This document shows, piece by piece, positions 49,671-62,700 of a DNA stretch of 64,000 nucleotides. Below the pieces are notes generated by a model. The model worked only from the letters and a program-made list of their open reading frames with translations. It had not been told where the DNA came from and did no database searches. Both the position numbers and the translations under genes were made by a program. This DNA is from Hydractinia symbiolongicarpus (taxonomy: Eukaryota > Cnidaria > Hydrozoa > Anthoathecata > Hydractiniidae), in contig NC_079880.1 in the NCBI RefSeq assembly GCF_029227915.1, forward strand, positions 27,027,501 to 27,091,500. Direction: 5' to 3'. How positions within the stretch are numbered: the first letter of the stretch is position 1; each line of letters opens with the position of its first letter.

Positions 49671-52600
49671 TAACGGCTAGGATTGGTCCAACAGTAAAGA
49701 ATGACTTATTTATCTAAATTTTTAAATAAAACTCTACCACAGCGCCCAGTGCAATCGCTGAGTTCCAGCAATCATGTCAAATTAAGAAGATTGAACTGGC
49801 TCATTTATCACATTCATAAGGTCACAGTCCAAAGTTAGTTCAATTAAGTTCCACAGTCAATGGTTTCACTGTTAAAAGCGATATAACTTTGTAATATCGG
49901 AAAGATATCACTAAATACATGTTGGTACGAATATGTGACGCAACCGTTGTAACTCAAACGGATTGATACCGTTAGAAAATCAATGAAATGTTGTTTTTGA
50001 AACTGTTGCTATTTCTTCAGCGCACGATAACGGCTAGGATTGGTCCTACAGTAAAAAATGACTTTTTTATTTGAATATTTAATTGAAACGCTACCACAGC
50101 GCCCAGTGTAATCGCTGAGTTCCAGCAATCATGTCAAATTAAGAAGATTGTTATTTATTGAAGTCCAATTGTCTCATTTAACACATTTATCAGGTCACAG
50201 TCCAAAGTTAGTTTAATTAAGTCCCACCGTCAATCGTTTCACTGTTAAAAGCGATGCAACCTAGTAATATCAGAAAAATATCGCTAAATACATGTTGATA
50301 CGAATAGATGACCCAACCGTTGTAACTCAAACGGACTGACACCGTTAGAAAGTCAGTGAGATGTAGTTTTTGAAACTGTCGCTCTTTCTTCAACACGCCA
50401 TAGCGGCTAGGATTGGTCCCACAGTAAAGAATGACTTATTTATCTAAGTTTTTAAATAAAACGCTACCACAGCGCCCAGTGCAATCGCTGAGTTCCAGCA
50501 ATCATGTCAAAATAAGAAGAATGAACTGGCTCATTTATCACATTCATAAGGTCACAGTCCAAAGTTATTTCAATTAAGTTCCACAGTCAATGGTTTCACT
50601 GTTAAAAGCGATATAACTTTGTAATATCGGAAAGATATAACTAAATACATGTTGGTACGAATATGTGACGCAACCGTTGTAACTCAAACGGATTGATACC
50701 GTTAGAAAATCAATGAAATGTAGTTTTTGAAACTGTTGCTACTTCTTCAGCGCACGATAACGGCTAGGATTGGTCCTACAGTAAAAAATGACTTTTTTAT
50801 TTGAATATTTAATTGAAACGCTACCACAGCGCCCAGTGTAATCGCTGAGTTCCGGCAATCATGTCAAATTAAGAAGATTGTTATTTCTTGGAGTCCAATT
50901 GTCTCATTTATCACATTTATCAGGTCACAGTCCAAAGTTAGTTCAATTAAGTCCCACAGTCAATCGTTTCACTGTTAAAAGCGATGCAACATATTAATAT
51001 CAGAAAAATATCGCTAAGTACATGTTGTACGAATATGTGACGCAACCTTTGTAACTCAAACGGACTGACACCGTTAGAAAGTCAGTGAGATGTAGTTTTG
51101 AAACTGTCGCTCTTTCTTCAGCACGCGATAACGGTTTTCATTGGTCCAACAGTAAAAAATGACTTATTTACTTAAATTTTTAAATGAAGCGCTACCACAG
51201 CGCCCAGTGTAATCGCTGAGTTCCGGGAATCATGTCAAATTAAGAAGAATGTTATTTCTTGGAGTCCAGTTGGCTCCCTTATCAGATTTATAAGGTCACA
51301 GTCCAAAGTTACTTCAATGAAGTTGCAGAGTCAATCGTTTCACTTTTAAAAGCGACATAACTTAGTAATATCGGAAAGATATCACTAAATACATGTTGGT
51401 ACGAATATGGGACGCAACCGTTGTAACTCAAACGGACTGATACCGTTAGAACGTCAGTGAGATGTATTTTTTAAAACTGTCGCCCTTTCTTCATCACGCG
51501 ATAACGGGTAGGATTGGTCCCACAGTAAAGAATGACTTATTTATCTAAATTATAAAATGCAGCGCTACCACAGCGCCAGTGTAATCGCTGAGTTCCCGCA
51601 ATCATTTCATATTAAAAATAATGTTACTTCTTGGAGTCCAATTGTCTCATTTATCAGATTTATCAGGTCACAGTCCAAAGTTAGTTTAATTAAGTCCCAC
51701 CGTCAATCGTTTCACTGTTAAAAGCGATGCAACCTAGTAATATCAGAAAAAAATCGCTAAATACATGTTGATACGAATAGATGACCCAACCGTTGTAACT
51801 CAAACGGACTGACACCGTTAGAAAGTCAGTGAGATGTAGTTTTTGAAACTGTCGCCCTTTCTTCAGCACGCCATAACGGCTAGGATTGGTCCCACAGTAA
51901 AGAATGACTTATTTATCTAAATTTTTAAATGAAGCGCTACCACAACGCCTATGGTAATCGCTGAGTTCCGGCAATCATGTCGAATTAAGAAGAATGTTAT
52001 TTCTTGGAATCCAATTAGCTCATTTATCACATTTATCAGCTCAGGGTCCAAAGTTAGTTCAATTATGTCCCACCGTCAATCGTTTCACTGTTAAAAGCGA
52101 TGCAACCAAGTAATATCGAAAAATATCGCTAAATACATGTTGGTACGAATATGTGACGCAATCGTTGTAACTCAAACGGACTGATACCGCTAGAAAGTCA
52201 TTGAAATGTAGTTTTTGAAACTGTCTCTATTTCTTCAGCGCACAATAACGGTTTTCATTGGTCCCACAGTAAAAATTGACTTATTTACTTAAATTTTTAA
52301 ATGAAGCGCTACCACAGCGTTCAGTGTAATCGCTGAGATCCGGGAATCATGTCAAATTAAGAAGAATGTTAATTCTTGGAGTCCAATTGGCTCATTTATT
52401 ACATTAATAAGGTCACAGTCCAGAATCAGTTCAATTAAATCCCAGAGTCAATCGTTTCCCTGTTAAAAGCGATACAACCTAGTAATATCAGAAAAAAATC
52501 TCTATCTACATGTTGGTACGAACATGTGACGCAACCGTTGTAACTCAAACGGACTGATACCGGGAGAAAGTAATTGAAATGTAGGTTTTGAAGAGGTCTC

Positions 52601-55059
52601 TATTTTTTCAGCACAAACTAACAGCTGGGATTGGTCCCACAGTAAAAAATGACTTATTTAACTTAATTTTTAAATAAAACGCTACCACAGCGTCCAGTGC
52701 AATGGCTGACTTCCAGCAATCATGTCAAATTAAGAAGAATGTTACTTCTTGTAGTCACACGGGTTCATTTATCACATTTATAAGGACACAGTCTAAAGTT
52801 AGTTCAGATAAATGCCACAGTCAATCGTTTCACTGTTAAAAGCGATGCAACCTAGTATTATCAGAAAAATATCGCTAAGTACATGTTGGTACGAATATGT
52901 GACCCAACCGTTGTAACTCAAACGGACTGACACCGTTATAAAGTCAGTGAGATGTAGTTTTTGAAACTGTCGCTCTTTCTTCAGCACGCGATAATGGCTA
53001 GGATTGGTCCCACAGTAAAAAATGACTTATGTATCTAAATTTTTAAATGAAGCGCTACCACAACGCCTATGGTAATCGCTGAGTTCCGGCAATCATGTCA
53101 AATTAAGAAGAATGTTATTTCTTGGAGTCCAATTAGCTCATTTATCACATTTATCAGCTCAGGGTCCAAAGTTTTTTCAATTATGTCCCACCGTCAATCG
53201 TTTCACTGTTAAAAGCGATGCAACCAAGTGATATCGAAAAATATCGCTAAATACATGTTGGTACGAATATGTGACGCAACCGTTGTAACTCAAACGGACT
53301 GATACCGCTAGAAAGTCATTGAAATGTAGTTTTTGAAACTGTCTCTATTTCTTCAGCGCGCAATAACGGTTTTCATTGGTCCCACAGTAAAAATTGACTT
53401 ATTTACTTAAATTTTTAAATGAAGCGCTACCACAGCGTTCAGTGTAATCGCTGAGATCCGGGAATCATGTCAAATTAAGAAGAATGTTAATTCTTGGAGT
53501 CCAATTGGCTCATTTATTACATTAATAAGGTCACAGTCCAGAATCAGTTCAATTGAATCCCAGAGTCAATCGTTTCCCTGTTAAAAGCGATACAACCTAG
53601 TAATATCAGAAAAAAATCTCTATCTACATGTTGGTACGAACATGTGACGCAACCGTTGTAACTCAAACGGACTGATACCGGGAGAAAGTAATTGAAATGT
53701 AGTTTTTGAAGAGGTCTCTATTTTTTCAGCGCGAACTAACAGCTGGGATTGGTCCCACAGTAAAAAATGACTTATTTAACTTAATTTTTAAATAAAACGC
53801 TACCATAGCGTCCAGTGCAATGGCTGACTTCCAGCAATCATGTCAAATTAAGAAGAATGTTACTTCTTGTAGTCAAACGGGCTCATTTATCACATTTATA
53901 AGGACACAGTCTAAAGTTAGTTCAGATAAATACCACAGTCAATCGTTTCACTGTTAAAAGCGATGCAACCAAGTAATATCGAAAAATATCGCTAAATACA
54001 TGTTGGTACGAATATGTGACGCAACCGTTGTAACTCAAACGGACTGATACCGCTAGAAAGTCATTGAAATGTAGTTTTTGAAACTGTCTCTATTTCTTCA
54101 GCGCGCAATAACGGCTTTCATTGGTCCAACAGTAAAAAATGACTTATTTACTTAAATTTTTAAATGAAGCGCTACCACAGCGCCCAGTGTAATCGCTGAG
54201 TTCCAGGAATCATGTCAAATTAAGAAGAATGCTATTTCTTGGAGTCCAGTTGGCTCCCTTATCAGATTTATAAGGTCACAGTCCAAAGTTACTTCAATTA
54301 AGTTCCAGAATCAATCGTTTCACTGTTAAAAGCGACATAACTTAGTAATATCGGAAAGATATCACTAAATACATGTTGGTACGAATATGGGACGCAACCG
54401 TTGTAACTCAAACGGACTGATACCGTTAGAATGTCAGTGAGATGTATTTTTTAAAACTGTCGCCCTTTCTTCATCACGCGATAACGGGTAGGATTGGTCC
54501 CACAGTAAAGAATGACTTATTTATCTAAATTATAAAATGCAGCGCTACCACAGCGCCAGTGTAATCGCTGAGTTTCCGCAATCATTTCATATTAAAAATA
54601 ATGTTACTTCTTGGAGTACAATTGTCTCATTTATCAGATTTATCAGGTCACAGTCCAAAGTTAGTTTAATTAAGTCCCACCGTCAATCGTTTCACTGTTA
54701 AAAGCGATGCAACCTAGTAATATCAGAAAAATATCGCTAAATACATGTTGATACGAATAGATGACCCAACCGTTGTAACTCAAACGGACTGACACCGTTA
54801 GAAAGTCAGTGAGATGTAGTTTTTGAAACTGTCGCCCTTTCTTCAGCACGCCATAACGGATAGGATTGGTCCCACAGTAAAGAATGACTTATTTATCTAA
54901 ATTTTTAAATGATGCGCTACCACAGCGCCCAGTGTAATCGCCGAGTTCCGGCAATCATTTCAATTTAAGAAGAATGTTACTTCTTGGAGTCTAATTGTCT
55001 CATTTATCTCATTTATCAGGTCACAGTCCAAAGTTAGTTTAATTAAGTCCCACCGTCAA

Positions 55060-58000
55060 TCGTTTCACTGTTAAAAGCGATGCAACATGTTAATATCAGA
55101 AAAATATCGCTAAGTACATGTTGCACGAATATGTGACGCAACCTTTGTAACTCAAACGGACTGACACCGTTAGAAAGTCAGTGAGATGTAGTTTTGAAAC
55201 TGTCGCTCTTTCTTCAGCGCGCGATAACGGTTTTCATTGGTCCCACAGTAAAAAATGACTTATTTACTTAAATTTTTAAATGAAGCGCTACCACAGCGCC
55301 CAGTGTAATCGCTGAGATCCGAGAATCATGTCAAATTAAGAAGAATGTTATTTCTTGGAGTCCAGTTGGCTCCCTTATCAGATTTATAAGGTCACAGTCC
55401 AAAGTTACTTCAATTAAGTTGCAGAGTCAATCGTTTCACTTTTAAAAGCGACATAACTTAGTAATATCGGAAAGATATCACTAAATACATGTTGGTACGA
55501 ATATGGGACGCAACCGTTGTAACTCAAACGGACTGATACCGTTAGAACGTCAGTGAGATGTATTTTTTGAAACTGTCGCCCTTTCTTCATCACGCGATAA
55601 CGGGTAGGATTGGTCCCACAGTAAAGAATGACTTATTTATCTAAATTATAAAATGCAGCGCTACCACAGCGCCAGTGTAATCGCTGAGTTCCCGCAATCA
55701 TTTCATATTAAAAATAATGTTACTTCTTGGAGTCCAATTGTCTCATTTATCAGATTTATCAGGTCACAGTCCAAAGTTAGTTTAATTAAGTCCCACCGTC
55801 AATCGTTTCAGTGTTAAAAGCGATGCAACCTAGTTATATCAGAAAAATATCGCTAAATACATGTTGATACGAATAGATGACCCAACCGTTGTAACTCAAA
55901 CGGACTGACACCGTTATAAAGTCAGTGAGATGTAGTTTTTGAAACTGTCGCTCTTTCTACAGCACGCGTTAATGGCTAGGATTGGTCCCACAGTAAAAAA
56001 TGACTTATGTATCAAAATTTTTAAATGAAGCGCTCCCACAACGCCTATGGTAATCGCTGAGTTCCGGCAATCATGTCAAATTAAGAAGAATGTTATTTCT
56101 TGGAGTCCAATTAGCTCATTTATCACATTTATCAGCTCAGGGTCCAAAGTTAGTTCAATTATGTCCCACCGTCAATCGTTTCACTGTTAAAAGCGATGCA
56201 ACCAAGTAATATCGAAAAATATCCCTAAATACATGTTGGTACGAACATGTGACGCAACCGTTGTAACTCAAACGGACTGATACCGCTAGAAAGTCATTGA
56301 AATGTAGTTTTTGAAACTGTCTCTATTTCTTCAGCGCGCAATAACGGTTTTCATTGGTCCCACAGTAAAAATTGACTTATTTACTTAAATTTCTAAATGA
56401 AGCGCTACCACAGCGTTCAGTGTAATCGCTGAGTTCCGGGAATCATGTCAAATTAAGAAGAATGTTATTTCTTGGAGTCCAGTTGGCTCCCTTATCAGAT
56501 TTATAAGGTCCAAGTCCAAAGTTACTTCAATTAAGTTCCAGAATCAATCGTTTCACTGTTAAAAGCGACATAACTTAGTAATATCGGAAAGATATCACTA
56601 AATACATGTTGGTACGAATATGGGACGCAACCGTTGTAACTCAAACGGACTGATACCGTTAGAACGTCAGTGAGATTTATTTTTTGAAACTGTCGCCCTT
56701 TCTTCATCACGCGATAACGGGTAGGATTGGTCCCACAGTAAAGAATGACTTATTTATCTAAATTATAAAATGCAGCGCTACCACAGCGCCAGTGTAATCG
56801 CTGAGTTCCCGCAATCATTTCATATTAAAAATAATGTTACTTCTTCGAGTCCAATTGTCTCATTTATCAGATTTATCAGGTCACAGTCCAAAGTTAGTTT
56901 AATTAAGTCCCACCGTCAATCGTTTCAGTGTTAAAAGCGATGCAACCTAGTTATATCAGAAAAATATCGCTAAATACATGTTGATACGAATAGATGACCC
57001 AACCGTTGTAACTCAAACGGACTGACACCGTTAGAAAGTCAGTGAGATGTAGCTTTTGAAACTGTTGCTATTTCTTCAGCGCACAATAACGGCTAGGATT
57101 GGTCCTACAGTAAAGAATGACTTTTTTATTTGAATATTTAATTGAAACTCTACCACAGCGTCCAGTGCAATGGCTGACTTCCAGCAATCATGTCAAATTA
57201 AGAAGAATGTTACTTCTTGTAGTCACACGGGCTCATTTATCACATTTATCAGCTCAGGGTCCAAAGTTAGTTCAATTATGTCCCACCGTCAATCGTTTCA
57301 CTGTTAAAAGCGATGCAACCAAGTAATATCGAAAAATATCCCTAAATACATGTTGGTACGAACATGTGACGCAACCGTTGTAACTCAAACGGACTGATAC
57401 CGCTAGAAAGTCATTGAAATGTAGTTTTTGAAACTGTCTCTATTTCTTCAGCGCGCAATAACGGTTTTCATTGGTCCCACAGTAAAAATTGACTTATTTA
57501 CTTAAATTTTTAAATGAAGCGCTACCACAGCGTTCAGTGTAATCGCTGAGTTCCGGGAATCATGTCAAATTAAGAAGAATGTTATTTCTTGGAGTCCAGT
57601 TGGCTCCCTTATCAGATTTATAAGGTCACAGTCCAAAGTTACTTCAATTAAGTTCCAGAATCAATCGTTTCACTGTTAAAAGCGACATAACTTAGTAATA
57701 TCGGAAAGATATCACTAAATACATGTTGGTACGAATATGGGACGCAACCGTTGTAACTCAAACGGACTGATACCGTTAGAACGTCAGTGAGATGTATTTT
57801 TTGAAACTGTCGCCCTTTCTTCATCACGCGATAACGGGTAGGATTGGTCCCACAGTAAAGAATGACTTATTTATCTAAATTTTAAAATGCAGCGCTACCA
57901 CAGCGCCAGTGTAATCGCTCAGTTCCCGCAATCATTTCATATTAAAAGTAATGTTACTTCTTGGAGTACAATTGTCTCATTTATCAGATTTATCAGGTCA

Positions 58001-61000
58001 CAGTCCAAAGTTAGTTTAATTAAGTCCCACCGTCAATCGTTTCACTGTTAAAAGCGATGCAACCTAGTAATATCAGAAAAATATCGCTAAATACATGTTG
58101 ATACGAATAGATGACCCAACCGTTGTAACTCAAACGGACTGACACCGTTAGAAAGTCAGTGAGATGTAGTTTTTGAAACTGTCGCCCTTTTTTCAGCACG
58201 CCATAACGGCTAGGATTGGTCCCACAGTAAAGAATGACTTATTTATCTAAATTTTTAAATGATGCGCTACCACAGCGCCCAGTGTAATCGCTGAGTTCCG
58301 GCAATCATTTCAAATTAAGAAGAATGTTACTTCTTGGAGTCTAATTGTCTCATTTATCTCATTTATCAGGTCACAGTCCAAGGTTAGTTTAATTAAGTCC
58401 CACCGTCAATCGTTTCACTGTTAAAAGCGATGCAACATGTTAATATCAGAAAAATATCGCTAAGTACATGTTGCACGAATATGTGACGCAACCTTTGTAA
58501 CTCAAACGGACTGACACCGTTAGAAAATCAGTGAGATGTAGTTTTGAAACTGTCGCTCTTTCTTCAGCGCGCGATAACGGTTTTCATTGGTCCCACAGTA
58601 AAAAATGACTTATTTACTTAAATTTTTAAATGAAGCGCTACCACAGCGCCCAGTGTAATCGCTGAGATCCGAGAATCATGTCAAATTAAGAAGAATGTTA
58701 TTTCTTGGAGTCCAGTTGGCTCCCTTATCAGATTTATAAGGTCACAGTCCAAAGTTACTTCAATTAAGTTGCAGAGTCAATCGTTTCACTTTTAAAAGCG
58801 ACATAACTTAGTAATATCGGAAAGATATCACTAAATACATGTTGGTACGAATATGGGACGCAACCGTTGTAACTCAAACGGACTGATACCGTTAGAACGT
58901 CAGTGAGATGTATTTTTTGAAACTGTCGCCCTTTCTTCATCACGCGATAACGGGTAGGATTGGTCCCACAGTAAAGAATGACTTATTTATCTAAATTATA
59001 AAATGCAGCGCTACCACAGCGCCAGTGTAATCGCTGAGTTCCCGCAATCATTTCATATTAAAAATAATGTTACTTCTTGGAGTCCAATTGTCTCATTTAT
59101 CAGATTTATCAGGTCACAGTCCAAAGTTAGTTTAATTAAGTCCCACCGTCAATCGTTTCAGTGTTAAAAGCGATGCAACCTAGTTATATCAGAAAAATAT
59201 CGCTAAATACATGTTGATACGAATAGATGACCCAACCGTTGTAACTCAAACGGACTGGCACCGTTAGAAAGTCAGTGAGATGTAGTTTTTGAAACTGTTG
59301 CTATTTCTTTAGCGCACAATAACGGCTAGGATTGGTCCTACAGTAAAGAATGACTTTTTTATTTGAATATTTAATTGAAACGCTACCACAGCGTCCAGTG
59401 CAATGGCTGACTTCCAGCAATCATGTCAAATTAAGAAGAATGTTACTTCTTGTAGTCACACGGGCTCATTTATCACATTTATAAGGACACAGTCTAAAGT
59501 TAGTTCAGATAAATACCACAGTCAATCGTTTCACTGTTAAAAGCGATGCAACCTAGTATTATCAGAAAAATATCGCTAAGTACATGTTGGTACGAATATG
59601 TGACCCAACCGTTGTAACTCAAACGGACTGACACCGTTATAAAGTCAGTGAGATGTAGTTTTTGAAACTGTCGCTCTTTCTTCAGCACGCGATAATGGCT
59701 AGGATTGGTCCCACAGTAAAAAATGACTTATGTATCAAATATTTTAAATGAAGCGCTACCACAACGCCTATGGTAATCGCTGAGTTCCGGCAATCATGTC
59801 AAATTAAGAAGAATGTTATTTCTTGGAGTCCAATTAGCTCATTTATCACATTTATCAGCTCAGGGTCCAAAGTTAGTTCAATTATGTCCCACCGTCAATC
59901 GTTTCACTGTTAAAAGCGATGCAACCAAGTAATATCGAAAAATATCCCTAAATACATGTTGGTACGAACATGTGACGCAACCGTTGTAACTCAAACGGAC
60001 TGATACCGCTAGAAAGTCATTGAAATGTAGTTTTTGAAACTGTCGCCCTTTTTTCAGCACGCCATAACGGCTAGGATTGGTCCCACAGTAAAGAATGACT
60101 TATTTATCTAAATTTTTAAATGATGCGCTACCACAGCGCCCAGTGTAATCGCTGAGTTCCGGCAATCATTTCAAATTAAGAAGAATGTTACTTCTTGGAG
60201 TCTAATTGTCTCATTTATCTCATTTATCAGGTCACAGTCCAAAGTTAGTTTAATTAAGTCCCACCGTCAATCGTTTCACTGTTAAAAGCGATGCAACATG
60301 TTAATATCAGAAAAATATCGCTAAGTACATGTTGCACGAATATGTGACGCAACCTTTGTAACTCAAACGGACTGACACCGTTAGAAAGTCAGTGAGATGT
60401 AGTTTTGAAACTGTCGCTCTTTCTTCAGCGCGCGATAACGGTTTTCATTGGTCCCACAGTAAAAAATGACTTATTTACTTAAATTTTTAAATGAAGCGCT
60501 ACCACAGCGCCCAGTGTAATCGCTGAGATCCGAGAATCATGTCAAATTAAGAAGAATGTTATTTCTTGGAGTCCAGTTGGCTCCCTTATCAGATTTATAA
60601 GGTCACAGTCCAAAGTTACTTCAATTAAGTTGCAGAGTCAATCGTTTCACTTTTAAAAGCGACATAACTTAGTAATATCGGAAAGATATCACTAAATACA
60701 TGTTGGTACGAATATGGGACGCAACCGTTGTAACTCAAACGGACTGATACCGTTAGAACGTCAGTGAGATGTATTTTTTGAAACTGTCGCCCTTTCTTCA
60801 TCACGCGATAACGGGTAGGATTGGTCCCACAGTAAAGAATGACTTATTTATCTAAATTATAAAATGCAGCGCTACCACAGCGCCAGTGTAATGGCTGACT
60901 TCCAGCAATCATGTCAAATTAAGAAGAATGTTACTTCTTGTAGTCACACGGGCTCATTTATCACATTTATAAGGACACAGTCTAAAGTTAGTTCAGATAA

Positions 61001-62700
61001 ATACCACAGTCAATCGTTTCACTGTTAAAAGCGATGCAACCTAGTATTATCAGAAAAATATCGCTAAGTACATGTTGGTACGAATATGTGACCCAACCGT
61101 TGTAACTCAAACGGACTGACACCGTTATAAAGTCAGTGAGATGTAGTTTTTGAAACTGTCGCTCTTTCTTCAGCACGCGATAATGGCTAGGATTGGTCCC
61201 ACAGTAAAAAATGACTTATGTATCAAAATTTTTAAATGAAGCGCTACCACCACGCCTATGGTAATCGCTGAGTTCCGGCAATCATGTCAAATTAAGAAGA
61301 ATGTTATTTCTTGGAGTCCAATTAGCTCATTTATCACATTTATCAGCTCAGGGTCCAAAGTTAGTTCAATTATGTCCCACCGTCAATCGTTTCACTGTTA
61401 AAAGCGATGCAACCAAGTAATATCGAAAAATATCCCTAAATACATGTTGGTACGAACATGTGACGCAACCGTTGTAACTCAAACGGACTGATACCGCTAG
61501 AAAGTCATTGAAATGTAGTTTTTGAAACTGTCTCTATTTCTTCAGCGCGCAATAACGGTTTTCATTGGTCCCACAGTAAAAATTGACTTATTTACTTAAA
61601 TTTCTAAATGAAGCGCTACCACAGCGTTCAGTGTAATCGCTGAGTTCCGGGAATCATGTCAAATTAAGAAGAATGTTATTTCTTGGAGTCCAGTTGGCTC
61701 CCTTATCAGATTTATAAGGTCCAAGTCCAAAGTTACTTCAATTAAGTTCCAGAATCAATCGTTTCACTGTTAAAAGCGACATAACTTAGTAATATCGGAA
61801 AGATATCACTAAATACATGTTGGTACGAATATGGGACGCAACCGTTGTAACTCAAACGGACTGATACCGTTAGAACGTCAGTGAGATTTATTTTTTGAAA
61901 CTGTCGCCCTTTCTTCATCACGCGATAACGGGTAGGATTGGTCCCACAGTAAAGAATGACTTATTTATCTAAATTATAAAATGCAGCGCTACCACAGCGC
62001 CAGTGTAATCGCTGAGTTCCCGCAATCATTTCATATTAAAAATAATGTTACTTCTTGGAGTCCAATTGTCTCATTTATCAGATTTATCAGGTCACAGTCC
62101 AAAGTTAGTTTAATTAAGTCCCATCGTCAATCGTTTCACTGTTAAAAGCGATGCAACCTAGTAATATCAGAAAAATATCGCTAAATACATGTTGATACGA
62201 ATAGATGACCCAACCGTTGTAACTCAAACGGACTGACACCGTTAGAAAGTCAGTGAGATGTAGTTTTTGAAACTGTCGCCCTTTTTTCAGCACGCCATAA
62301 CGGCTAGGATTGGTCCCACAGTAAAGAATGACTTATTTATCTAAATTTTTAAATGATGCGCTACCACAGCGCCCAGTGTAATCGCTGAGTTCCGGCAATC
62401 ATTTCAAATTAAGAAGAATGTTACTTCTTGGAGTCTAATTGTCTCATTTATCTCATTTATCAGGTCACAGTCCAAAGTTAGTTTAATTAAGTCCCACCGT
62501 CAATCGTTTCACTGTTAAAAGCGATGCAACATGTTAATATCAGAAAAATATCGCTAAGTACATGTTGCACGAATATGTGACGCAACCTTTGTAACTCAAA
62601 CGGACTGACACCGTTAGAAAGTCAGTGAGATGTAGTTTTGAAACTGTCGCTCTTTCTTCAGCGCGCGATAACGGTTTTCATTGGTCCCACAGTAAAAAAT
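55060..62700. repeat. Recurrent monomer with 'acatgttgcacg' at 9-, 5- and 6-monomer spacing
   Basis: The variant box with 'gttgcacg' occurs after 'taagtacatg' or 'taagtacat' at 55111, 58461, 60322 and 62555, spacings of 3350, 1861 and 2233. The flanks ('gcaacatgttaatatc', 'acgcaacctttgtaac', 'gagatccgagaatcatg') are the same in each case. The unequal spacing shows that the higher-order unit itself varies in monomer number. Confidence 0.75.
57210..59906. repeat. Block duplicated at 61304-64000 (offset 4094)
   Basis: A constant offset of 4094 (11 monomers) is seen at several points: 'ggattggtcc' 57841/61935, 'tcttcagcgcgcg' 58561/62655, the rare 'actggcaccg' 59255/63349 and 'cacacgggctc' 59457/63551. 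The second copy runs to the window edge, so the true length is unknown. Confidence 0.8.

Noticed and set aside
59500-59688. Repeated minus-strand 62-codon open frame (also 36140, 52799, 60988, 63594) and the related 60-codon frame at 59878
   Set aside because: The identical copies come from block duplications of the satellite. Being the same protein several times is explained by DNA identity, not by selection on protein.
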